Notes: generated by a model from the sequence alone, not told the origin. Shown: positions 50,836 through 59,554, counted from the stretch's first letter. The stretch is DNA of 64,000 nucleotides from Verrucomicrobiota bacterium (GCA_016200005.1 JACQFP010000049.1:1-64000); one strand, 5' to 3'. Program-made: numbers and translations.

Positions 50836-51502
50836 ACCAACCAGCAAATCGCCGCGAGCCTCTCGATTACGGGCCGGATTCGAGCGCTGGAATCGCAAGC
50901 TGCATTTCTACGCGGGATTGTTTTTGCTCTTCTTCCTGTGGCTGTTTGCCTTCAGCGGCCTGCTCCTGAACCATCCGACCTGGAGCTTTGCGGAATCCTG
51001 GACGAACCGCAAAGAGACGAATTACGAACGCGCGATTACTGCTCCCGGGCCGGAAGTGAAGGGTAACCTCGGACAGGCGCGCGAGATTCTGAGACAACTC
51101 GGAATCGAGGGTGAGATTCTGTGGACAACCACGAGGACGAACGCCAATCAGTTCGATTTTCAAGCCAGGCGCCCGGGCCATTTCTTTTTTCTCAAAGCCG
51201 ATCTGGCGCAGCGGCGCGTCACCGTGCGGCATAGTGTTGTGAACTTGTGGGGAGTGATCAAAGTGCTCCACACATTCACGGGCGTTCAAATGGATGATGC
51301 GCGCCAAAGCCGTGACTGGGCGCTCACGTTCTTGTGGGCCTTTTCGATGGATGGCGTTGCAGCGGGCATGATCTTCATGGTTCTAAGCAGTTTGTATATG
51401 TGGTGGGAGCTTCCGCAGAAACGCCATCTTGGGGCCGTTGTGCTTGGCCTCGGATCGCTAAGTTGCGGCCTGTTTTGCCTCGGTCTCCGCTGGCTTTTTT
51501 GA
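50819..51502 (+). CDS. PepSY-associated membrane protein
   Basis: A 227-residue partner of the preceding protein. It has the same plan: WNRKLHFYAGLFLLFFLWLF at the start, a periplasmic PepSY-like domain, then VLHTFTGVQMDDA, ALTFLWAFSMDGVAAGMIFM and a last helix. ATG at 50819 is preferred because upstream residues are antisense-like and the family starts with a similar short polar tail. It probably also belongs to an iron or redox function. Confidence 0.8.
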   Translation: MPSATEPTSKSPRASRLRAGFERWNRKLHFYAGLFLLFFLWLFAFSGLLLNHPTWSFAESWTNRKETNYERAITAPGPEVKGNLGQAREILRQLGIEGEILWTTTRTNANQFDFQARRPGHFFFLKADLAQRRVTVRHSVVNLWGVIKVLHTFTGVQMDDARQSRDWALTFLWAFSMDGVAAGMIFMVLSSLYMWWELPQKRHLGAVVLGLGSLSCGLFCLGLRWLF

Positions 51503-51527
51503 CGCCGCCCACGGCAGTCCTCCTCAT

Positions 51528-51695
51528 AAGAAACCAGACTTGACCGGGCGCATCGGCATCCGAGGGATTGACCTTCGCGCCGATGTTCTCGGCTTCGGGA
51601 CGGTTGAGCAGGTATTTTACGAAGGCTCGGGAGGAGACAAGTTGATGGTTGGCAGATTCCTGTGCGGGAATGAATGCACCTCTCAGTTTTCTGAG
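51528..51695 (-). pseudogene. Gene fragment next to tRNA-Leu
   Basis: Between the PepSY gene and the tRNA, the minus strand is open and protein-like without a start: LRGAFIPAQESANHQLVSS, RAFVKYLLNRPEAENIGAKV, then NPSDADAPGQVWF. Its codon use and charge pattern look like a real protein, but I do not recognise the family. It begins seven bases past the encoded CCA end of the tRNA and includes the perfect palindrome CTCAGAAAACTGAG. It may be a gene fragment left by an insertion at the tRNA. Confidence 0.35.
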
Positions 51696-51701
51696 TAATT
51701 A

Positions 51702-51786
51702 TGGTGCGCTTAGCAGGACTTGAACCTGCACGGGTTGCCCCACTACCACCTCAAAGTAGCGTGTCTGCCAATTCCACCATAAGCGC
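51702..51786 (-). tRNA. tRNA-Leu(GAG)
   Basis: The minus strand folds as a long-variable-arm tRNA. The acceptor stem GCGCTTA pairs with TAAGCGC, then comes discriminator A and an encoded CCA. The D region is GGTGGAATTGGCAGACACG. The anticodon stem CTACT/GGTAG encloses the loop TTGAGGT with anticodon GAG, the variable arm is TGGGGCAACCC, and GTTCAAGTCC is the T-loop region. The GAG anticodon reads CUC and CUU. Confidence 0.93.
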
Positions 51787-51883
51787 GACCCTGCATAATC
51801 AAGCAGGTCACCGCACAATTCGCAAGGCATTTTGTTTTCCGAGGTTGATGTTGAGATAAGTGTCAGTTAAGGTCATTCAATTT

Positions 51884-53263
51884 ATGACGTTGACAGAGAA
51901 AATATTGGCGCGCGCCGCCGGCAAAACCCGCGTCGAGGCGGGCGACAACATCTGGGTGAAGGCGGACATTCTGATGACGCACGATGTTTGCGGGCCGGGC
52001 ACGATCGGTGTGTTCAAGCGCGAGTTTGGCAAGACCGCCAGGGTTTGGGACAAAAACAAAATCGTCATCATCCCCGACCACTACATTTTCACCGCGGATT
52101 CCAAGTCGAACCGCAACGTGGACATCCTCCGCGACTTCTCGAAGGAGCAAGGCCTGCCGTATTTTTACGATGTGATTGACGACCCAAACGGCCACTGGGT
52201 CTTCGATGCTGCGAAGGGCAACCTGAAGCGGCAATACGGGGCGCACTACGCCGGCGTCTGCCACACGGCGTTGCCCCAGAAAGGCCACACGCGGCCCGGC
52301 GAGATTTTGTTCGGCACCGACTCGCACACCTGCATGGCCGGCGCGTTCAATGAGTTCGCCACGGGCATCGGCAACACGGACGCCGGTTTCGTGATGGGCA
52401 CGGGCAAGCTGCTGTTGAAGGTGCCGGAGACGATGCACTTTCGCCTCGAAGGAAAATTGCAACCCGGCGTGATGGCCAAGGATGTAATTCTGCATTGCAT
52501 CGGCGAGATTGGTTTCGACGGCGCGACTTATCGCGCGATGCAGTTCGACGGCCCGGGCGCGGCTGGCCTTTTGATGGACGACCGCATGACCATCGCGAAC
52601 ATGGCCATTGAAGCCGGCGGCAAGAACGGCATCTTCGAGTTTGATGAGAAAACGAAAGCGGCGGTGGATCGTCGGTGCAAAGCAAACGGCACTAAGTCCA
52701 GTTATCAACCGGTCGAACGGGATCGCGATGAAAAGTTTGTTTATGAACTGACGGTTGATCTCTCGAAACTCGAGCCGACCGTGGCCTGTCATCCGGATCC
52801 CGGTCAGCGCAAACTCGCGCGCGAATTGGGGCACGTGAAACTGGACCGCGCTTACATCGGCTCGTGCACCGGCGGCAAGACGAGCGATTTTCTTGAGTTC
52901 GCCCAGGTGCTGCGCGGCAAGCGGGTGGCGATTGATACGTTCGGCGTGCCGGCGACCCCGGAAATCGTCCATGATCTGCAGACCGCGACGTGGGACGGGA
53001 AGACCGTTTGGCAAATTCTTTTGGACGCCGGTGTCCAAATGACGGAGAACGCCGGTTGCGCTGCGTGCCTTGGTGGGCCGGTGGACACTTTTGGGCGGAT
53101 GAACTCGCCGATGAAATGCATCAGTGCGACGAACCGGAATTTCCCGGGCCGCATGGGACACAAGGAGTCACAGGTCTTCCTCGCGTCACCAGTCACGGTG
53201 GCCGCCAGCGCCCTCACAGGGAAGATCACCGACCCGCGTGAGTATTTGGAAATTGAGAAGTGA
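51884..53263 (+). CDS. leuC: 3-isopropylmalate dehydratase large subunit / aconitase family
   Basis: An iron-sulfur hydro-lyase. LeuC isomerises 2- to 3-isopropylmalate in leucine synthesis, and the same family includes homoaconitase. Family motifs: TLTEKILARAAGK at the start, FGTDSHTCMAGAF, GSCTGGKTSDF with the first cluster cysteine, and ENAGCAACLGG with the other two. It ends ALTGKITDPREYLEIEK. ATG at 51884 gives 459 residues. No leuD follows; instead a hicAB module starts at the next base after the stop. A decayed second copy of the leuC end lies at 53721-53768. Confidence 0.9.
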   Translation: MTLTEKILARAAGKTRVEAGDNIWVKADILMTHDVCGPGTIGVFKREFGKTARVWDKNKIVIIPDHYIFTADSKSNRNVDILRDFSKEQGLPYFYDVIDDPNGHWVFDAAKGNLKRQYGAHYAGVCHTALPQKGHTRPGEILFGTDSHTCMAGAFNEFATGIGNTDAGFVMGTGKLLLKVPETMHFRLEGKLQPGVMAKDVILHCIGEIGFDGATYRAMQFDGPGAAGLLMDDRMTIANMAIEAGGKNGIFEFDEKTKAAVDRRCKANGTKSSYQPVERDRDEKFVYELTVDLSKLEPTVACHPDPGQRKLARELGHVKLDRAYIGSCTGGKTSDFLEFAQVLRGKRVAIDTFGVPATPEIVHDLQTATWDGKTVWQILLDAGVQMTENAGCAACLGGPVDTFGRMNSPMKCISATNRNFPGRMGHKESQVFLASPVTVAASALTGKITDPREYLEIEK

Positions 53264-53509
53264 ATGGCCAGCGAGGAGAAATTGCTTGAGCGACTGCGGG
53301 ATTTTCAGCGCGATCGAAGCTGGCATTTCGAGGAGCTTTGTCGATTGTTGCAACGGCTTGGCTTTGAGATGCGGATTTCAGGAAGCCATCATTTTTTTCG
53401 CCGAGTCGGTTTGCGGGAGATAATAAATTTGCAACCGCAGTCGGGTCGTGCGAAGCCTTATCAGGTGCGGCAGGTGCGGAAAGTGTTGCAGACAAACGGA
53501 CTGTTATGA
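53264..53509 (+). CDS. hicA: HicA-family mRNA interferase toxin
   Basis: An 81-residue toxin with the double-stranded-RNA-binding-like fold: WHFEELCRLLQRLGFEMR, the active-site histidine in ISGSHHFFRRVG, and KPYQVRQVRKVLQTNGLL at the end. HicA cleaves mRNA when free of HicB. Its ATG follows the leuC stop with no gap, so it would be translated by ribosomes leaving leuC. Unlike the copy at 10886-11133, its frame is intact. Confidence 0.85.
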   Translation: MASEEKLLERLRDFQRDRSWHFEELCRLLQRLGFEMRISGSHHFFRRVGLREIINLQPQSGRAKPYQVRQVRKVLQTNGLL

Positions 53510-53718
53510 ACACGAAATACGAGATCGTGGTTTATTGGAGTGAGGAAGATGGCTGTTTTCTGGCCGAAGTACCGGAACTGCCGAAACTCATTACCGATGG
53601 AGCGACGCGAGTCGAGGCACTGTGCAATGCGGAAGCCATGATTGACGCTTACCTGCAAACTGCGCGTGAAGCCGGTTGGTCTGTTCCTGAGCCTTCTGGA
53701 CGCATGGCGTTCGCTTGA
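53506..53718 (+). CDS. hicB: HicB-family antitoxin
   Basis: A 70-residue protein overlapping hicA by four bases. EIVVYWSEEDGCFLAEVPEL then DGATRVEALCNAEAMIDAYL is the HicB fold. It neutralises HicA by direct binding. It lacks a clear C-terminal DNA-binding domain, so autoregulation would need another mode. The leuC-end remnant starts two bases after its stop. Confidence 0.85.
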   Translation: MNTKYEIVVYWSEEDGCFLAEVPELPKLITDGATRVEALCNAEAMIDAYLQTAREAGWSVPEPSGRMAFA

Positions 53719-53720
53719 CT

Positions 53721-53768
53721 TTGGCCGTGAGCACGCTGGCAGGGAGGCTTGTTAAGCCGCGCGAGTAG
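53721..53768 (+). pseudogene. Decayed remnant of a leuC 3' end
   Basis: Read in frame this gives LAVSTLAGRLVKPRE and then a stop. The intact leuC ends VAASALTGKITDPRE plus six residues. Seven of fifteen residues are identical and several more are conservative, in ungapped order. Base identity is about 29 of 45 by hand count. LeuC C-termini of this kind are conserved across bacteria, so chance is unlikely. Confidence 0.7.
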
Positions 53769-53795
53769 TGGGGGAATTAACCACACCCGATTCTT

Positions 53796-54032
53796 GTGAA
53801 AAGATACTGCTGTGTCACGACGTCTAAATTGGTCGGTTCAATTTGCGAACAACATCCTGACAGGTTCGATTGCCCAGACGCTCTCATTCATCACGCCGAG
53901 AGCACGGGAGAATACGGCATTATCATCCACGATGGTGGAACTTCGATTCTGACGATTTCATTTTGTCCGTGGTGTGGAAATCGTTTGGGATGCAGAGCCA
54001 GTTCGTCTGGGAAGCGAAAAATTGGCGTTTGA
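53796..54032 (+). CDS. Small zinc-ribbon-like protein (DUF6980 type)
   Basis: A 78-residue protein starting at GTG with a cysteine-rich plan: KRYCCVTTSKLVGSICEQH, then RFDCPDALI, YGIIIHDGGTSILTI and a C-terminal FCPWCGNRL pair. The two cysteine groups suggest a zinc site. I associate this with DUF6980 from memory; function is unknown. It lies just after the leuC remnant and may be part of the same accessory segment. The 118 bases that follow hold no clear gene. Confidence 0.65.
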   Translation: MKRYCCVTTSKLVGSICEQHPDRFDCPDALIHHAESTGEYGIIIHDGGTSILTISFCPWCGNRLGCRASSSGKRKIGV

Positions 54033-54150
54033 GAAAGTCAATTTTCGCTTCGCAAGATTCGCACCGGCAAACAAATCGTGAATGGCGTGCCTCCACAGAA
54101 GGAACAAAAATCTTGGTGCGCGACTCCCGAACTCATAGTCTGCTCATTGC

Positions 54151-56061
54151 ATGGACCGGGAAAAAATGGATCGTTGGTGCGAGCGCGGCATTCTGGGATT
54201 GGTGTTGGCCATCCTGATCTTTGGCCCGCTGGCCACCGGAGCCGTGCGCACCCTGGAGTTGCTCGTCATCCAAGGATTGACGCTCGGCGTGATTGTGCTT
54301 TGGGGCGCGCGCTTGTGGCTGAGCCAGCGGATGAAGTTGCTCTGGCCGCCGATTTGTTGGGCGGTTTTAGTGTTCGTGGGTTATGCGATAGTTCGTTACC
54401 AGTTGGCGGACATTGAATACGTGGCGCGGCAGGAGTTGATCAAGATTTTGATCTACGCGTTCCTGTTTTTTGCCATCCTCAACAATCTGCACGGCCGGGA
54501 GCCGGCCCAGATCATCTCGGTGACACTCATTTTTTTGGGCATGGGGATTTCCTTTTATGCGCTGTACCAATTCCTGACCGGTTCAACTCGCGTGTGGCAT
54601 TTCATCAGTCCGTACGCGGGACGCGGCATGGGCACGTTCATTTCGCCAAACAACCTGGCCGGTTTTCTTGAAATGCTTTTGCCGCTGGGACTGGCCTACA
54701 CGTTGACCGGACGGCTCAATCATTTGACCAAGGTTTTTGTGGGTTACGCGACGCTGGCACTGGCGGCGGGCATTGGCGTTTCAATCTCGCGTGGCAGTTG
54801 GGTGGCCACGGCGCTGGTGTTGATGATTTTCTGCTGCGTGCTGCTGCTGCGCCGCAGCCATCGCATTCAAGCCGCAGTCGTGCTGACGGTGTTGGTCGTT
54901 GGCACAGCAGTCTTTCTCACGAAAGGCGAGCGCGGCCAGGAGCGCCTGAAGCGCACGTTTTCGCAAGGCAAAGTGAGTGACACGCGCTTCGAACTCTGGG
55001 CGCCGACCGTCCAGATGTGGCAGGACAATTTCTGGTGGGGCGTCGGGCCGGGACATTTTGATTACCGCTTCCGCGCTTACCGTCCGCAGTCGATCCAGTT
55101 GCGCCCTGACCATTCGCATAACGATTATTTGAACACGCTGGCGGACTGGGGAGTCGTCGGCACGGTGATTGTATCGGCGGCGTGGCTGTTGCTCTACTGG
55201 GGGGTTTTTAAGACGTGGAGATATGTCGGCGGCGCGGTAAACGATTTTGGGGCGAGGCAGAGCAGTCGCTTCGCATTTGTTTTGGGGGCGTCGCTGGGCT
55301 TGCTCGCCATGCTGTTGCATTCGGTTGTGGATTTCAACATACACATTCCGGCCAATGCGATTCTGGCCATTGCGCTGATGGCGTTGCTCACCGGTCATCT
55401 GCGTTTCACCACGGAGCGATACTGGGTCACCAGCGGCTGGCCGGGAAAGTTGCTGGCCACAATGGTCTTGTTGGGAGGCATTCTTTATCTGGGGCAACAA
55501 GGTTGGCGGCGCGCCAATGAATATGTCTGGCTCAACCGGGGCGAAGTCGCGCCGAGTGATTCAACGGCGCAGATCGCAGCCATGGAAAAGGCGTTTGCGA
55601 TTGAGCCGATGAATTTCGAAACTGCGTTCGTCATTGGTAAAGCGCTTCGGGAGCAAAGTTTCCTAGCCAACAGTAATTTCCGGGAACTCGCCCAGAAGGC
55701 GATGGACTGGTACGAGCGCGCCCAGAATTTGAATCCTTACGATGGCTACAACTACCTGGGTTACGGCATGTGTCTCGATTGGCTTGAACGCCATTCGGAG
55801 TCGAAGCCTTATTTTGAGCGGGCTTATCAGCTTGATCCCAACGGCTATTTCACATTGGCCTACATCGGCAGGCACTATGTGGAGATGGGACAATACGCGG
55901 CGGCGAAACCGTGGTTTGAAAGATCTCTCCGATTACAATGGAAGGACAACCCGATTGCCGAGAACTACCTGGCCATCGCCAATGAACGACTGGCCGAAGC
56001 GGCTTCCCGCCAGGATGGCGTCCTGTTGCCCGGCCTCCGCCCTGCCGTCCAGCCCCCTTAG
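54151..56061 (+). CDS. O-antigen ligase-family membrane protein with TPR tail
   Basis: A polytopic protein of 636 residues. About twelve helices in the first 450 residues include the Wzy_C region GRGMGTFISPNNLAGFLEML and the large periplasmic loop with WGVGPGHFDYRFRAY followed by PDHSHNDYLNTLADWG. The histidine-rich HSHNDYL is the hallmark of O-antigen ligases and polymerases. The C-terminal 200 residues carry tetratricopeptide-like repeats (NPYDGYNYLGYGMCLDWLER and FTLAYIGRHYVEMGQYAAAK). It probably polymerises or transfers surface glycans. Confidence 0.9.
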   Translation: MDREKMDRWCERGILGLVLAILIFGPLATGAVRTLELLVIQGLTLGVIVLWGARLWLSQRMKLLWPPICWAVLVFVGYAIVRYQLADIEYVARQELIKILIYAFLFFAILNNLHGREPAQIISVTLIFLGMGISFYALYQFLTGSTRVWHFISPYAGRGMGTFISPNNLAGFLEMLLPLGLAYTLTGRLNHLTKVFVGYATLALAAGIGVSISRGSWVATALVLMIFCCVLLLRRSHRIQAAVVLTVLVVGTAVFLTKGERGQERLKRTFSQGKVSDTRFELWAPTVQMWQDNFWWGVGPGHFDYRFRAYRPQSIQLRPDHSHNDYLNTLADWGVVGTVIVSAAWLLLYWGVFKTWRYVGGAVNDFGARQSSRFAFVLGASLGLLAMLLHSVVDFNIHIPANAILAIALMALLTGHLRFTTERYWVTSGWPGKLLATMVLLGGILYLGQQGWRRANEYVWLNRGEVAPSDSTAQIAAMEKAFAIEPMNFETAFVIGKALREQSFLANSNFRELAQKAMDWYERAQNLNPYDGYNYLGYGMCLDWLERHSESKPYFERAYQLDPNGYFTLAYIGRHYVEMGQYAAAKPWFERSLRLQWKDNPIAENYLAIANERLAEAASRQDGVLLPGLRPAVQPP

Positions 56062-56090
56062 AATCCTGCGAGAAAACCTGGAATATTAGT

Positions 56091-56118
56091 TTGACAAGCA
56101 GGCGTGGAACACTAAAAT
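56091..56118 (+). promoter_or_regulatory. Sigma70-type promoter of the FecR gene
   Basis: TTGACA at 56091-56096 (perfect -35) is followed after 16 bases by TAAAAT at 56113-56118 (five of six -10 bases). Transcription would start near 56125, about 38 bases before the ATG. AGGAG lies close upstream of that ATG. This is the best match to the consensus in the window. Confidence 0.7.
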
Positions 56119-56162
56119 TCGCTTAAGTAAGAATTGATGACCCAATAAACACAGGAGATTCT

Positions 56163-57011
56163 ATGAAACTTTTGAGGAACTGTGCCAACAAACTGGTTGC
56201 CGGCAGCGTTGCGTTATTTGTGCTGGCGTGGGCGGCTGAACTCTCCGCCGCACCTGGAAAACAAGGATCAGGTCAGGGATCGGCCACGGTCAGTGGCGTC
56301 AAAGGTGCGACCCGATACAGCACCGATAACGGCCGGACCTGGCATCCGGTCAAAGTAGGATTGATCCTCAAGGCGCCAGCCCTCATCCAGACCGCGGCCA
56401 ATTCACACGTGGACCTTGTGTTGGGAGAACGTGAAGTTACCGGCCATGAACCGACCATTGGAAATCTGGTTTTCACTCCGGGAACGGGAGAAGACGCCAA
56501 CGTTTTGCGCATCACCCCGGACAGTATTTTGTCCATCGACAAATTGATGGTTGAGGAAACTGGTGCCGACGTGGTGTCCGATACGCAATTGGACCTGCGC
56601 GCGGGCCGGATCATGGGGAATGTGAAAAAATTGTCCGCGGCGTCTCGATATGAAGTCAAGTTCCCAACTGGCGTGGCCTGCATTCGCGGCACCATCTACA
56701 CGATTGACAAGAATGGATTGACCCGTGTTCTAACGGGATCGGTAGTGGTTTCTTACCTTAAGGACGGAGTCGTGCAGACTCAGGTCGTCATGGCTGGCTA
56801 TCAGTTTGACCCGGCCACCGGTTTAGTGACCCCCATTCCTGAGTTCGACAAGAAAGAAATGGTCAGAGAGTTCAGGGAATTAGGCGGGAAACCAAATGTC
56901 CCGCCCACGACCTTCACGGTGGATAACACCATCTATTACGTTTCACCCACTACAGGTCACAACGGCGTCGGCATTGGTCCGCCCCCGGGCGGCGTTGGGA
57001 AAGCCAATTAA
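56163..57011 (+). CDS. FecR-domain secreted protein
   Basis: A 282-residue exported protein with signal peptide ending WAAELSAAPG. The FecR fold follows: ATVSGVKGATRYSTDNGRTW, then LQIAA-like segments (ALIQTAANSHVDLVLGE), LDLRAGRIMGNVKKLSAAS and FPTGVACIRGTIYTID. Members sense or bind an unknown ligand at the surface. In this phylum they are often paired with CHASE2-adenylate cyclases, as here. The tail is glycine/proline-rich. Confidence 0.85.
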   Translation: MKLLRNCANKLVAGSVALFVLAWAAELSAAPGKQGSGQGSATVSGVKGATRYSTDNGRTWHPVKVGLILKAPALIQTAANSHVDLVLGEREVTGHEPTIGNLVFTPGTGEDANVLRITPDSILSIDKLMVEETGADVVSDTQLDLRAGRIMGNVKKLSAASRYEVKFPTGVACIRGTIYTIDKNGLTRVLTGSVVVSYLKDGVVQTQVVMAGYQFDPATGLVTPIPEFDKKEMVREFRELGGKPNVPPTTFTVDNTIYYVSPTTGHNGVGIGPPPGGVGKAN

Positions 57012-57072
57012 TTGGCCCCGGTTCATTTTCAAAGCCAGCGCGACCTTGTGTTGCTCTGGTTTTTTTGTTTAG

Positions 57073-59457
57073 TTGCCGGCAGTGAAGTTGAAAACCAACA
57101 AACTGGCACCTCTGCTCATCGCCATGGGCGTCATGGGGTTGGTTTGTCTGGTGCAGGCGTTGCGCCCCGCCTTCTTTGAACGGCTTGAGTGGATGACCTA
57201 TGATTGGCGGGTGCGCGAGGCGGTCAACTTTTCACCCACTGCGGCCACCAACCTGGGGTTTGTTTATATCAATGACAAAAGCATCGAAGCAGTTCACAGC
57301 GGCGAGTTGGGTTTTCATTTCGGCTTGTATTGGCCCCGCCTGGTTTACGGGCAACTGGTGCGGGAGTTGGCAGCTCAAGGGGCCAAAGCGGTAGCCTTCG
57401 ACGTGATCTTTGGCGAACTGCGCGCGGATCACCCCGATGTGCCGGTAGCGGACAAATCACTCCTCGCCATCGACAGGTTGTTTGGCCAGCCGCTCAACCG
57501 ATTTGAGGATAAGACGCTTCTGCCCTCTGACGTCTTTTTTGCCTGGCAAATGCAGAAGGCCGGCAATGTCATCATCGCCGACACAAAAAATGTCGCGCCT
57601 CACGAATTGTTTCGCACGAATGCCATGGCCATTGGGGACATCGACGCCGATAAAGATACCGATGGCGTTTTGCGCCGGGCGCGGGCCTTCAAGCTGCGGT
57701 GGCATCCCGTATTTCAAGCCGCCGCGAGCCAGTTGGGGATTGATCTGGGGAAGTCTCGCATCGAAAACAAACGCATACTTTTGCGGGCACCGGATGGCCA
57801 GGACACGAGCATCCCACTCGATGGCGACGGCAACTTCGATCTTGCGGATTTTGTGGGCGACAAAATTCCCAAAGGCTGGCCGCGCCACGACAAGCCGTTC
57901 CAACACATCTGGCACATGGGCATCGTCGTGGCCGCGCAGGAACTGAAACTGGACTTGTCCAGGGCCGAGGTGGATTGGGGACACGGCCGGATCGTTTTAC
58001 GCGGCGCCGACGGCGTGCAGCGGGTCATCCCGGTTGACCGTAACGGCTACTTTTACATCGACTGGAGCTTGCGGCGGACCGATGCGCGACTGACCGATCA
58101 AAATATCAAGGACGTTCTAAAGCAAGATCATGACCGGCTGGCCGACAAGGCAGCCGACCTCAAGAATCTTTGGCAAAACAAATTGGTGATCGTCGGATCA
58201 ACGGCGACCGGCAACGACCTGGCCGATTTGGGCGCCACACCACTCGACAAGGAAACCAATTTGATGAGCAAACACTGGAACATCGCGAACTCCGTGATCA
58301 TGGGTCGGTTCATTCAACGCAGCTCACTCCCAATGGAGTTGCTGTTGATCATCGTTGCGGGAGCAATCGTCGCCATCCTGACGTGGAGGTTGCGCTCGTT
58401 CACGGCGTTCCTGGCGGTCATGGCTTTGGCGACGGGGTACGTGGCGCTGGCCTTCTATCTTTACGTGCAGCAGCGCTACTGGCTGCCGCTGGTTCTGCCC
58501 GTCGGCTGCGCCATGCTGATGCAATACCTCTGCCTCGTCACTTACCGGGCCATTTTCGAGCAGGACGAAAAGCGCCGTCTCAAATCCATTTTTGCCAGAC
58601 TCGTCTCGCCCGACGTCTTCGACGAATTGGTGAAGACCGAAAAACTCTCCCTGGTCGGCGCGCGACGGGAAATCACTGTTTTCTTCACCGACGTTCGGGG
58701 CTTCACGGAGTTGACGGATACGAACCGGGAAAAGGCCGCGCAGTATATCCGCGAACACAAGCTCACCGGCGAAGCCGCCGAAGCGTGTTTCGATCAACAG
58801 GCGCAGGAGACCTTGAACGCCGTCAACCTTTATCTGGGCACGATTGCCGACATGGTGATAAAACATAACGGCACGCTCGACAAATACATCGGCGATTGCG
58901 TGATGGCATTTTGGGGAGCGCCCATTCCCAGCCGCACCCATGCGGTCGCGTGTGTGCGTGCCGCCATTGACGCCCAACGCGCCGTTCAGGAGTTGAATCA
59001 ACAGCGCAGTGTACAAAACCAGCGCCGCAGCGAGGAGAATGTGTCACGCGCCGCCGCGGGCCAGCCGCTGTTGCCACTGCTGCCAATTCTGGAAGTCGGT
59101 AGCGGGATCAACACCGGCGTCGCCACGGCGGGTCTCATGGGCCTGGACGTGCACTTGAATTACACGGTGTTTGGTCGCGAAGTGAATCTGGCCAGCCGAC
59201 TGGAGAATATTTCGGGACGCGCGCACATCATCATCGGAGAAGCCACGTATGCCGCCATTTCGAAGGACGACCCCAAGCTGGCCGCCTCGTGCGTGGCCCT
59301 GCCGCCAGTAAACGTCAAAGGCATCCGCAACGCCGTAAACATTTACGAAGTTCCGTGGCAGCCGATTAATCCGATGCCGGTCGCAAGCGACAAGAACACT
59401 CCAGCTCAGTCTGCCGATCTCCCCGAGGTCAACCCGGCCGCAACAACGCGGGCTTGA
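57073..59457 (+). CDS. CHASE2-domain class III adenylate/guanylate cyclase
   Basis: A membrane sensor that makes a cyclic nucleotide. The start is TTG at 57073 or GTG at 57082. One helix near residues 10-25 is followed by an extracellular CHASE2 domain of about 400 residues (YDWRVREAVNF, VYINDKSIEAV). Three hydrophobic helices come next (about 415-490). The cyclase domain has VFFTDVRGFTELTD, LDKYIGDCVMAFWGAPI with the second metal Asp, and INTGVATAGLMG with YTVFGREVNLASRLE. The short tail is alanine/proline-rich. It probably forms a unit with the FecR protein. Confidence 0.92.
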   Translation: MPAVKLKTNKLAPLLIAMGVMGLVCLVQALRPAFFERLEWMTYDWRVREAVNFSPTAATNLGFVYINDKSIEAVHSGELGFHFGLYWPRLVYGQLVRELAAQGAKAVAFDVIFGELRADHPDVPVADKSLLAIDRLFGQPLNRFEDKTLLPSDVFFAWQMQKAGNVIIADTKNVAPHELFRTNAMAIGDIDADKDTDGVLRRARAFKLRWHPVFQAAASQLGIDLGKSRIENKRILLRAPDGQDTSIPLDGDGNFDLADFVGDKIPKGWPRHDKPFQHIWHMGIVVAAQELKLDLSRAEVDWGHGRIVLRGADGVQRVIPVDRNGYFYIDWSLRRTDARLTDQNIKDVLKQDHDRLADKAADLKNLWQNKLVIVGSTATGNDLADLGATPLDKETNLMSKHWNIANSVIMGRFIQRSSLPMELLLIIVAGAIVAILTWRLRSFTAFLAVMALATGYVALAFYLYVQQRYWLPLVLPVGCAMLMQYLCLVTYRAIFEQDEKRRLKSIFARLVSPDVFDELVKTEKLSLVGARREITVFFTDVRGFTELTDTNREKAAQYIREHKLTGEAAEACFDQQAQETLNAVNLYLGTIADMVIKHNGTLDKYIGDCVMAFWGAPIPSRTHAVACVRAAIDAQRAVQELNQQRSVQNQRRSEENVSRAAAGQPLLPLLPILEVGSGINTGVATAGLMGLDVHLNYTVFGREVNLASRLENISGRAHIIIGEATYAAISKDDPKLAASCVALPPVNVKGIRNAVNIYEVPWQPINPMPVASDKNTPAQSADLPEVNPAATTRA

Positions 59458-59554
59458 AGAATTTTCAGGCTTGAAAGGCGCGCGACTTGAGCCGCCGCCC
59501 TAATGGCGGAATTTTTGAGTGGGAATCCGCAAGCAGTCGGCTAAACTGAATTCC

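Noticed and set aside
51528-51786. An active integrated island at tRNA-Leu
   Set aside because: No integrase gene, no direct repeat of the tRNA end and no cargo segment could be found; only a short fragment is present, so it is reported only as a possible scar.
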